Source of the DNA: Acidimicrobiaceae bacterium
GTDB taxonomy: Bacteria > Actinomycetota > Acidimicrobiia > Acidimicrobiales > Palsa-688
Direction: 5' to 3'
Assembly (NCBI GenBank): GCA_027334785.1
Contig: DAHWQF010000033.1
Location: 1-13,743 of the forward strand
DNA: 13,743 bases
Shown here: in pieces, positions 7,105-13,743 of the stretch
Layout: every line of letters begins with the position of its first letter
Numbering within the stretch: the first letter of the stretch is position 1
Translations under genes and position numbers: made by a program
The notes under the pieces: generated by a model
Databases searched by the model: none
What the model was told of the DNA's origin: nothing
Seen by the model: the letters and a program-made list of their open reading frames with translations, nothing else

Positions 7105-8310
7105 CTAAGGTCTTCGTCTATCCGCAACGATGGCTCTCAAGTAGTCTTCTTTGGCCTGCTCACCGCCTTGAGCGTTATGGAGCGGGTTGCCCTGATATTG
7201 GTCGTTTCGGGCAAGCTTTCCTGAGGCTCGACGTCCTAGCCCACACTTGGCCAGGGCGTGGAGACTGGTGGTGGCGACGAGGGCTTTCGCCGTCTCCCCG
7301 GTTGAGCCCCGGAGCGACGACACCATGGCAGTGCCGGTTCTGGTTGCGCCACCAAGTGGGCGGGGTGCCGCCGTCCTCTCCGCAAGAGACCACAGACTGA
7401 CTCGACCGCGGCTCCGCAAGAGCGTGTCGACTGTCTCGGATGGCACATCTGCGGAGAGCAGTCTGACCGCTCGCCGGAGCATCATGCCGACTGGCAGGCC
7501 GACGCCGGCAGATGTGCCGCTCTGAGCCAGTCTCCCCCAGTCGGGCGGATCTCGTCTTGTCAGGCGCTCGATGTCCTTCACCCATAGGAGTCTGTGGCCG
7601 CCCGAGAGCGAGGCGTGCAGGGTGACGAAGGTCATGTTGTCAACCGGGGACAGGGCCATCAGCGGTAGTCCCCCGCCTGTAGAGACCAGGCGGCGTCGAG
7701 AAAGGATGTCGTCGATGTCGAGCCGCGTGGTCGAGCGCGCGCGCGCGTTGTTGACCGGGTGCCAATGCAGGTCCAGCATCGTGCCCAAAGGCAACCTGAG
7801 GCTCGCCTCCGCGCGCATCAGGCTGAGTTGGAGCTGCCAGTTGACGTCGAGCAAGGTCGCGCCTACGGCTACGAGCGCATCGAGCGCCTTCCCGAAGTCG
7901 CTGGGCCTCACCAGGATGTCCAGGTCGCACGACCAGCGCACGGTGGGGTCCCCGTAGCCTAGGTAGGCGACGGCAGGGCCTTTCATGACCGCCCATGGCA
8001 CACCCAAAGCATCGAGCGTGCTTGCGAGCCTGCCGAGGTCTGCCGAGGCTTGGAGGTGTTGAGCCGTAGCCTCGAAACGGGACTGGGCTAGTCGTTGACC
8101 TGCCTGAGGTGCCACTCTCGACGCCTTGCCCGTGACGTTAAGGGCCTTGTGCACCATCGCAGCCACGCCGTGGCTGTTCGCGGCCCGGACGAGGTCGTCG
8201 GAGTCGTTGTCGTCGAGGTCGGGGACATCGGCAACCCGAGGCGGGTCTCGCAGGAGCGCTAGAAGGTACTGTCCAATCTGCCTGGAGTGGTCGTAGGCGC
8301 CACGGCTCAT
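7105..8310 (-). CDS. PF14907-type uncharacterised nucleotidyltransferase-like protein
   Basis: This 401-residue protein fits the NTP_transf_5 (PF14907) family of uncharacterised proteins with a nucleotidyltransferase-like fold. Key features are VMKGPAVAYLG (108-118), DPTVRWSCDLDILV (121-134), where Asp129 and Asp131 form the metal-binding DxD, and MLDLHWHPVN (178-187), with Asp180 as the likely third acid. The WVKDIERL and DWGRLAQ segments (243-264) match the helical second half of the family. The C-terminal about 90 residues are basic and low in recognisable motifs. The start overlaps the upstream GT4 gene by 4 bp (ATGA), placing it in the polysaccharide operon; a 135-bp gap follows. The substrate is unknown for the family. 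Members occur in surface-glycan loci and also near lasso-peptide B2/HPr-kinase-like genes, and here both contexts meet because a B2-like gene closes the same operon. Transfer of a nucleotidyl group to a sugar, lipid or peptide remains open. Confidence 0.8.
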   Translation of the reverse strand: MSRGAYDHSRQIGQYLLALLRDPPRVADVPDLDDNDSDDLVRAANSHGVAAMVHKALNVTGKASRVAPQAGQRLAQSRFEATAQHLQASADLGRLASTLDALGVPWAVMKGPAVAYLGYGDPTVRWSCDLDILVRPSDFGKALDALVAVGATLLDVNWQLQLSLMRAEASLRLPLGTMLDLHWHPVNNARARSTTRLDIDDILSRRRLVSTGGGLPLMALSPVDNMTFVTLHASLSGGHRLLWVKDIERLTRRDPPDWGRLAQSGTSAGVGLPVGMMLRRAVRLLSADVPSETVDTLLRSRGRVSLWSLAERTAAPRPLGGATRTGTAMVSSLRGSTGETAKALVATTSLHALAKCGLGRRASGKLARNDQYQGNPLHNAQGGEQAKEDYLRAIVADRRRP

Positions 8311-9422
8311 GGCAACCCCAGCTGCCCGGCTACGGCACGATCCTGCGAGGAGCGGGAATTGCGTGGGCCGAGCACGTCCAAGTACCAGGCGGCCACCCGG
8401 TCGACGAAAGCGCTCAGCGAATACTCGTGGCGTTGTCGCTCCCGTAGCTGTGCCCCGTACGCAGCGCGATCACTGCCGTCCTCTGCTAGACGGCGCAGAA
8501 GGGCTGCTGCCGCGATGTAATCCCGAGCCGGGAAGAGCGCTGCACCTGCCACAGGGCCGATCGTCTCTAAGTGCCCACCGGCGGCCGCCGCCACAACGGG
8601 TAGTCCGCAGGCCATCGCCTCCACAACGGCCAGCCCGAAGGAATCACAAGTGGCCGTCGCGAGCATCAAGCCTGACCGCGCGAGCCGCTGGGGCACGTCC
8701 TCGACGCGGCCGACGAAGTTGCACGAACCTTCGATCCCCAGTTCTAGCGCAAGCTCGTGGAGCGCCTCGCCCTCACTGCCTGTCCCTGCGACCAGCATCT
8801 CCCAGCCACGGCCCGCTAAGCCCGAGGCCGCCCACGCTCGCAGCGCCGTGGTGGTGTCCTTCTCTGCTTCCAGCCGTTGGACCACTATGACTACAGGTTG
8901 GTCGTGCGTACCTTGGTCAGCATCAGCTACACCCGTCGGTACGACTACGCAAGGACCGTCTATTCGTTCGGCGACGTACGTGCTCGGGGCCAACTGCCCA
9001 TCCAACCGAGCGCGCACAGCGGGCGCAGCTATCTGGCCGAGCATGCTGGAGCCGCGCCTTGCTGCGATGTGCCGAGTGGAGACAAGCACCGTATGTGACC
9101 GAGTGGGGAAGGCAAGTACCGCCGCCACCTCAGCTGTAGTCAAGTGGGCGTGCACGATGTCTCGCTTTCCTAGCCTGCGGAGCCGAGCCCAACTGCTTGT
9201 CAGTCCAGAAGCGGGTAGGTGCACCACGTCCTCGCCCACTTCCGCTAATGCACTGCGCATTGGCCCAGGGTCCCCCCCTATCAGGGTGACCTCAGCGCCC
9301 GCACGAGACAAGCCGATCGCGAGGTTTGCTGCGTAACGCTCTGAGCCCGCGAAAGCGTCGGTTGCAACTACGTGTGCGACACGCAGGCCGGAGATGTCGG
9401 GCTTCTTGGTGCCTGGAGTCAT
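8307..9422 (-). CDS. GT4-family glycosyltransferase
   Basis: This 371-residue GT-B fold enzyme probably adds one sugar to a growing lipid-linked oligosaccharide at the cytoplasmic face. The N-terminal Rossmann domain begins RVAHVVATDAFAGSERY (14-30), with the Gly-rich acceptor loop. The nucleotide-sugar domain has VVQRLEAEKDT (180-190), giving the phosphate-binding Arg183 and Lys188, then VAGTGSEGE (211-219), and CDSFGLAVVEAMACGLPVV (259-277), the family's E-x7-E element. In that element the first Glu is Asp260 while Glu268 is kept. Length is normal for a single-domain GT4. It overlaps the GT4-GT2 gene upstream (9419-9422) and the PF14907 gene downstream (8307-8310) by 4 bp each, so all three are probably translated in concert. 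The sugar and linkage cannot be read from the sequence. Confidence 0.87.
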   Translation of the reverse strand: MTPGTKKPDISGLRVAHVVATDAFAGSERYAANLAIGLSRAGAEVTLIGGDPGPMRSALAEVGEDVVHLPASGLTSSWARLRRLGKRDIVHAHLTTAEVAAVLAFPTRSHTVLVSTRHIAARRGSSMLGQIAAPAVRARLDGQLAPSTYVAERIDGPCVVVPTGVADADQGTHDQPVVIVVQRLEAEKDTTTALRAWAASGLAGRGWEMLVAGTGSEGEALHELALELGIEGSCNFVGRVEDVPQRLARSGLMLATATCDSFGLAVVEAMACGLPVVAAAAGGHLETIGPVAGAALFPARDYIAAAALLRRLAEDGSDRAAYGAQLRERQRHEYSLSAFVDRVAAWYLDVLGPRNSRSSQDRAVAGQLGLP

Positions 9423-11479
9423 GGCCGTCTGAGTAGGAGTGATGCCTGACGGAACGGCCCGGCGGCGTACCGCCTGGCCCTGTCAAGCGCCGCGCTCCGT
9501 TTGGCGCCGCGCAGCAGCAAAGCTCTGGCCAAAGCGCCTGTGATAACTGCGGCGCGCGCTACATGCCACCCGACCGGCCCATACCACTTGCGTAAATAGA
9601 GCTCCTGGGCTGCCATGAAAAGAGCGTCCCGCCTCGCCGGAGAATCGCTGCTGGTAGCTCCGCCTACATGCAGGGCGTGCAGCTCCTGGCACAGGCGGAC
9701 GCCCCATCCTTTTGCCCGCGCCCGTTCCTGCCAGTCTGCCTCTTCTGCATAGAGGAAAAAAGTCTCGTCGAAGAGACCCACTTCGTTGATTGCTGTACGG
9801 TTGAGCAGCAGCACGGAGCCAATCAGGAAATCATGCCGGTCGACCAACTTGCCGAGGCCGACGGCCTCCGCCCACGAACGAGCGGGGCTCGGGAAGGGCC
9901 AAGCTACGCGGTGCTCCTCGCCATCGGGGCCTTGTTGTGCTGGCGCGACGCACGCAAGACGGCTTTCGGAGTGCAAGCGTCGCTGGAGTGCCAGGACGGT
10001 GCTGCCATCTACTTCTGCATCCGGGTTGAGGAGGAGGACGTCGGCGTCGTCAGTACTACCTTGCGCGAGGGCGAGGTTGACTGCAGCAGCAAAGCCCAGG
10101 TTCCTGCCTGGGTTGACATAGCACGCACTGTGGAGTTCCGCCAAAGCCTCTACAGCCGGGTTGGAGGAGTTGTCCACCACGATCACCGACACAGACTGGG
10201 CGGCTGATTGAGTGCTTTCCAGCTTCGCAAGGGCGGCCTCGAGCATCTCGGGGCCGCCGTAAGCGACGACCACCGCCACGATGGGCCGTCGGTTGCCCCC
10301 TGCTCCATAGCCAGCGAGCTGCGGCGTGCTTGGCCCACCTAGGGCGGAGCGGTAGAGAGCGAGCTGCTCCTTGGCGACAGATTGCCAACTGAAGACACGG
10401 GCTCGCTCAAGGCCCTTCTGAGCCAGCTGCGCCCTGACCGAGGGTTGGTCGGCCAGCAGGGCCAGTGCGGCTCTCAGGCCCTCTGTGTCGCCTGGTGTTA
10501 CGAGAAGCCCGGCATCCCCGACCACATCTGGCAGCGACCCACAGGTGCTGCTCACGACCGGTACGCCTGCCGCCATCGCCTCGGCGGCCACCCTGCCAAA
10601 TTGCTCCTCGAGGCCCGGCATGGGCACCGAAGGGACCGCCAGGACGTCGATCGAGCGGTAGAAGTGGACTACGTCGTCCTGAGAGCGGTGGCCCTGGAAG
10701 TCGACCCGGTCGGAGGCGCCTAGGCTGGCTGCCAGGCTAGCCAGGTGGGCACGCTCGGGGCCGTCGCCAACGATGGTCAATTCCCAGTTGGGCTCGCTGG
10801 CCACGGCTTCGATTGCGGTGTGGAAACCCCCCTCGGTCACGAGCCTCCCAGCGCAGCCCACGCGCAGGCGCGACCCCTCGGTACTGCCAGCCAGGGTTCC
10901 GTCGTGCGGACGAGACCCCTCCGTCGGAGGGTCGACGCCGAGAGGGATCGTCCGGATAGTGCCGTGAAAGGCCTTTCGGCGCAGGTTGGCGGCGGCCGCT
11001 TGGTTGCATGGGTAAGCGCCCTTCGCAACCGACAAAACGACCCGCTCCGCGAGCCGTACTGGTAGCGGGTGACGCTTGGGCAGGTTTTGGGCACTGTAAA
11101 AGACCAGTGGCTGGCGCCGTCTCGCGAGCCAACGCAGCAGGACGACCTCGATGGCGGCGAGGCTGTAGGGCTCTTCGTGCACGTCGAGCACGTCATGAGG
11201 GACAGAGCGAAGTGCTTTCCAAATAGCCGTAGGGTCATAAAGGAACCCGCAGGGGTGGTCCCCGAAGGTGGTGACCCCTAGGACGTTTTCATCGGCCGAT
11301 ACATCGAGCTTCACCTCGCCGCCGCCCTCTTGCCAAGTTCGCGCGGTGACCAACGTTACCTCGATGCCCAGTTCCCTAAGAGCTTGCTCGCGTTTACGCC
11401 ATGACGACACTACCGAGGAGTGTGAGATCCGCAGGGCTCTGAACGGCGCTGTTGTCGGCGCCTTCCGACAGTCACTCAT
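9419..11479 (-). CDS. Bifunctional GT4-GT2 fusion glycosyltransferase
   Basis: This 686-residue protein has two glycosyltransferase domains. Residues about 14-385 form a GT4 (GT-B) domain: ISHSSVVSSWRKREQAL (18-34), DVHEEPYSLA (99-108), FYSAQNLPKR (127-136), and EQFGRVAAEAMAAGVPVVS (292-310), with Glu292 and Glu300 as E-x7-E. Its usual EKG phosphate-binding motif reads TEGG (215-218), so the conserved Lys is missing. Residues about 398-640 form a GT2 (GT-A) rhamnosyltransferase-like domain: VVDNSSN (434-440), NPGRNLGFAAAVN (456-468), LLLNPDAEV (482-490) with the DxD-like metal site, and FFLYAEEADW (574-583), which supplies the likely catalytic base. The ATG at 11479 is chosen because it overlaps the preceding gene's stop by 8 bp; extending to 11572 would add 31 residues read out of frame through the GT4-GT4 gene. 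The sugars are unknown; a rhamnose-like donor for the GT2 half is only a family-based guess. Confidence 0.87.
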   Translation of the reverse strand: MSDCRKAPTTAPFRALRISHSSVVSSWRKREQALRELGIEVTLVTARTWQEGGGEVKLDVSADENVLGVTTFGDHPCGFLYDPTAIWKALRSVPHDVLDVHEEPYSLAAIEVVLLRWLARRRQPLVFYSAQNLPKRHPLPVRLAERVVLSVAKGAYPCNQAAAANLRRKAFHGTIRTIPLGVDPPTEGSRPHDGTLAGSTEGSRLRVGCAGRLVTEGGFHTAIEAVASEPNWELTIVGDGPERAHLASLAASLGASDRVDFQGHRSQDDVVHFYRSIDVLAVPSVPMPGLEEQFGRVAAEAMAAGVPVVSSTCGSLPDVVGDAGLLVTPGDTEGLRAALALLADQPSVRAQLAQKGLERARVFSWQSVAKEQLALYRSALGGPSTPQLAGYGAGGNRRPIVAVVVAYGGPEMLEAALAKLESTQSAAQSVSVIVVDNSSNPAVEALAELHSACYVNPGRNLGFAAAVNLALAQGSTDDADVLLLNPDAEVDGSTVLALQRRLHSESRLACVAPAQQGPDGEEHRVAWPFPSPARSWAEAVGLGKLVDRHDFLIGSVLLLNRTAINEVGLFDETFFLYAEEADWQERARAKGWGVRLCQELHALHVGGATSSDSPARRDALFMAAQELYLRKWYGPVGWHVARAAVITGALARALLLRGAKRSAALDRARRYAAGPFRQASLLLRRP

Positions 11480-13743
11480 GTCGGCCCAGCACCTGTTTGT
11501 AGACGGCTTCGGCTTGGGGCACAATCCTGCCCGGGCTGTAGGCCTCCGCGCGCCGCGCCGCAGTTTCGCCAAGTCTCCGCCTGAGGTCGACGTCCGTCGA
11601 AAGCTCCCTTAGTGCGTTGGCAAGCGCCGCGATGTCACCGGGTGGGTACAACAGCCCGTCGACGTGGTCGGATATGACCTCTGCTGGGCCGCCAGCATCA
11701 CACGCGACCACTGGCAACCCGAGCGCCATGCCTTCGACGACGACTTGCCCAAAAGGCTCCGGGATTATTGAGGCGTGCACAAGGATGTCGAAACCCTCCA
11801 TTTCACTAACGGGGTCGTTGAGGTGCCCGGTGAACCTGACCCTGTCACGGAGCCCGAGCTCGGCGGCGAGGTCCCCGAGGTAACGCTCGAAGTCGTCCTC
11901 TCCGAAGAGCGCACCACCGACCACAACGCCTTTTTCGTGACCGTCCGGGAATGCAGTGGCGAACGCGCGGAGGAAAACGTCTTGGCCTTTCCATGGCTGG
12001 AGCCGTCCCACCATGCCTATGGTTACGTCTCCGTCGCTCCCGTGGGCTCGCCGCCCAGCGCCGGAGAGGTCGCAGGGTGGGGCTATCGCCTTGACGGCGC
12101 GCGGGCGTTTGGGCCCGGCTTCCAGGTGCAAGGTCCGAAGCGTTGTGCCCGAATTGGCGATTACGGCGCTCGGAAGCAAGCGGGCGAGAATCCTGACTAC
12201 CTTCACCGCGGGACGTGGAAGGTAGTCAGGCTCGATGCGGTCGGCGACATGCCACACAACAGGTATGCCGGCCAAGTTGGCTGCCATCCCCCCATAAAGG
12301 GCAGACTTCAACGAGTTCGTTACGACGACCTGAGGACGCTCCGCCCGCAGCAAGCGGACCAGCATGCCAACATAGTGCAACGTCCCCCAGAGGGCACGAC
12401 TAGCTTCCGGGCCTGGACGGACGGAGCTCCTCTCGATGCCTTGGCTAGTCTCGGCCATTGGGAGCACGCGGACGGCGACGTGCCGGTCTAGAAGGAGGGA
12501 GACTAGCGGCCCCTCCTCTGCCAGGACGACCAGCGGGTCGAAATCCTCTAAGGCGGGGAGCATCCTCGCGAGGGCGAGCTCGGCCCCGGAAGCCTTGGCG
12601 CAATGGTCGAGGAACACAGCTTTGTACCGGCGAGTGGCCTGGTTGGCGTGGTCGTCGACGGGTGGGGGAGAAAAGAGAGGCGCGCTACGCCTCAGGCCGG
12701 CACCTCCCCGGGACGCGGCATCGTAGATGTCACGGTACTTGTCCGCGATGGCTGGCCACGCAAACCTGGTGACCTTCTCCCGGCCGGCCCGGCCGAGCTT
12801 CGCCCTGCGCTCACTGTCTTGCAAGAGGCCGCCGGCTGCCTCCGCTAGCGCGGGCGTGTCAAACGGGTCGACCAGCAACCCGTTGACTCCGTCGTCCACG
12901 AACTCAGAAGGGCCGCCGTGGCTCGTGGCCACTACCGGCGTGCCAGCCCGCCACGCCTCCAAGACGACTATGCCAAAGGGCTCGACCCGGCTTGGCATCA
13001 CGAAAAGCTCTGCAGCCTCCATGAGCTCGGCCACTTCACCCCTTCCTAGCCGGCCCGGGAACGATACTTGGTCGCTAAGGCCGAGTTCGCCGACGAGGTG
13101 GCGCAGTGAGGCGAGCGCAGCCCCGTCACCCCCTATCACCAAGCCGGTGCCCGGAGGGGGGCCGAGGTGGGCGAAAGCTCTGATCGGCAGGTCAAAGCCC
13201 TTTTTTTCTACGGCGCGGCCGAGGGCCAGCACGTAGCGTCGGAGAGGAGGGCCTGCGAGCGCGCTCCCAGAGGCTTGCACTGTCCCGAGGACGTTGGGCT
13301 CCTCGTCGAGAGCGACGCCGTTGTAGACGACTTTGCCGGTACTACGACGGAGGCCGAACCTGCACGAGTCGTCAAGCGTGAACGCCGAGCAGGCGGTGAC
13401 GGCGGCAGCACGCTGGAAGGAGAGGCGGAGCGCCGTCCTCAGGGCGCTCGAGTGCTCATAGATATCGTTGTCGTCCATGACCGTTTCGCCTTGCAGGGTT
13501 ACCACCAAGGGTACTTTGGTGAGGGCGGAAAGGGCGGTGGCGTAGGCACCGTTGGGCCCCAAGCACTGGACGTGCAGCACGTCCGGACGAAACGAGGTTA
13601 CGGCTCGCGCCAGGTGACGTAGGCTTCGCGCACCTATAGGTGCAGCTCTGACCACTGGTTTCAGTTTCGCTGGAGGCAGCGGCATCGGGAAGCGGCGGAC
13701 CGTGAGCTCTTGGTACGTCTCGTGTGGAGGGATATCGAGACTG
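11472..13743 (-). CDS. Tandem GT4-GT4 glycosyltransferase, 5' end beyond the window
   Basis: The frame is open to the right edge: 19 codons precede the first ATG (13685) and read PPHETYQELTVRRFP just before it, as in the N-terminal domain of GT4 enzymes, so the true start lies outside the window. At least 756 residues are visible. Counting from the ATG at 13685, the first GT4 covers about 1-325, with NGV (122-124), GRAVEKKGFD (156-165; Arg157 and a Lys of the EKKG) and EPFGIVVLE (235-243, E-x7-E). A short Pro/Ser/Asp linker follows (about 330-352). The second GT4 covers about 355-735, with GRLQPWKGQD (560-569; Arg561, Lys566) and EPFGQVVVE (643-651). Both nucleotide-sugar sites look intact, so two successive transfers by one polypeptide are plausible. 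The stop overlaps the GT4-GT2 gene's start by 8 bp. Donor sugars cannot be assigned. Confidence 0.87.
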   Translation of the reverse strand, partial: SLDIPPHETYQELTVRRFPMPLPPAKLKPVVRAAPIGARSLRHLARAVTSFRPDVLHVQCLGPNGAYATALSALTKVPLVVTLQGETVMDDNDIYEHSSALRTALRLSFQRAAAVTACSAFTLDDSCRFGLRRSTGKVVYNGVALDEEPNVLGTVQASGSALAGPPLRRYVLALGRAVEKKGFDLPIRAFAHLGPPPGTGLVIGGDGAALASLRHLVGELGLSDQVSFPGRLGRGEVAELMEAAELFVMPSRVEPFGIVVLEAWRAGTPVVATSHGGPSEFVDDGVNGLLVDPFDTPALAEAAGGLLQDSERRAKLGRAGREKVTRFAWPAIADKYRDIYDAASRGGAGLRRSAPLFSPPPVDDHANQATRRYKAVFLDHCAKASGAELALARMLPALEDFDPLVVLAEEGPLVSLLLDRHVAVRVLPMAETSQGIERSSVRPGPEASRALWGTLHYVGMLVRLLRAERPQVVVTNSLKSALYGGMAANLAGIPVVWHVADRIEPDYLPRPAVKVVRILARLLPSAVIANSGTTLRTLHLEAGPKRPRAVKAIAPPCDLSGAGRRAHGSDGDVTIGMVGRLQPWKGQDVFLRAFATAFPDGHEKGVVVGGALFGEDDFERYLGDLAAELGLRDRVRFTGHLNDPVSEMEGFDILVHASIIPEPFGQVVVEGMALGLPVVACDAGGPAEVISDHVDGLLYPPGDIAALANALRELSTDVDLRRRLGETAARRAEAYSPGRIVPQAEAVYKQVLGRHE
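12192..12230. repeat. Perfect 13-bp inverted repeat with 13-base spacer inside a GT4 coding region
   Basis: CCTGACTACCTTC (12192-12204) and GAAGGTAGTCAGG (12218-12230) are exact reverse complements separated by 13 bases. In the mRNA this could form a 13-bp stem with a 13-nt loop. It falls in the second GT4 domain of the tandem enzyme, over the codons for PDYLPRPAVKVVR (486-498). No T-run follows, so it does not look like a terminator. Confidence 0.7.

Noticed and set aside
6930..7127. A 65-residue minus-strand frame across the intergenic gap, considered as a RiPP/lasso precursor for the B2-like protein
   Set aside because: It starts with TTG inside the preceding gene, runs into the Wzc-like gene out of frame, and lacks the lasso pattern (Thr at -2 of a Gly-started core with Asp/Glu at core position 7-9).
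7735..7747. Alternating GC dinucleotide run, considered as a Z-DNA or repeat feature
   Set aside because: It is short and explained by Arg/Ala codons (NARARS) in the PF14907 gene.
11775..12491. A 238-codon plus-strand open frame opposite the tandem glycosyltransferase
   Set aside because: It is antisense to a gene with intact catalytic motifs and shows no family resemblance of its own.
13201..13207. Run of seven T (A AAA AAG on the coding strand), a possible -1 frameshift slippery site
   Set aside because: It encodes the conserved EKKG motif of a GT4 domain, and the zero frame continues intact for hundreds of residues, so programmed frameshifting is not needed.
1..13743. CRISPR arrays, tRNA or rRNA genes, riboswitches, and phage integrase or attachment sites
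   Set aside because: No regularly spaced direct repeats, no cloverleaf-like tRNA arms and no conserved rRNA segments were seen; nearly all the sequence is occupied by protein genes.

Overview
The window is high-GC DNA carrying one long polysaccharide (EPS/capsule-type) biosynthesis operon. All intact genes lie on the minus strand, so transcription runs from the right edge (13743) towards the left. The GC-rich codon use, short overlaps and protein styles fit an actinobacterium (Actinomycetota, possibly an Acidimicrobiia- or Thermoleophilia-like lineage). That placement is inferred from style only; no rRNA or other marker gene is present.

Layout in transcription order: (1) a tandem GT4-GT4 glycosyltransferase whose 5' end runs off the right edge; (2) a GT4-GT2 fusion glycosyltransferase; (3) a single-domain GT4 glycosyltransferase; (4) a PF14907-type nucleotidyltransferase-like protein; then a 135-bp gap; (5) a Wzc/CpsD-like chain-length regulator fused to a P-loop BY-kinase-like ATPase; (6) a multi-pass O-antigen ligase/polymerase-like protein with a GTG start; (7) a large secreted protein with a beta-propeller-like region, a GH39-like glycosidase domain and a discoidin-like domain; (8) a 126-residue stand-alone homologue of lasso-peptide B2 transglutaminase-like proteases. 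Genes 1-4 and 5-8 each form an almost seamless block. Most junctions are 4-bp ATGA overlaps, one is an 8-bp overlap and one is a 7-bp gap, which implies translational coupling.

Below about position 300 the cluster stops abruptly. Positions 61-300 hold a decayed plus-strand IS3-family OrfA transposase remnant, readable only by moving through several frames, and it abuts the 3' end of the B2-like gene.

How the parts may work together (inference): five glycosyltransferase domains in three proteins build a lipid-linked oligosaccharide. The Wzc-like and Wzy/WaaL-like proteins polymerise, export or ligate it. The secreted glycosidase trims, releases or remodels the polymer outside the membrane, as PslG does in the Pseudomonas psl operon. 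The PF14907 protein and the B2-like cysteine protease homologue do not fit this scheme. Both families are better known around RiPP/lasso-peptide loci, and their presence in a polysaccharide operon without a visible precursor peptide, RRE/PqqD or asparagine-synthetase-like cyclase is the most notable feature here. No initiating sugar-phosphate transferase, flippase (Wzx) or ABC exporter lies in the window; those genes, if present, must be outside it.
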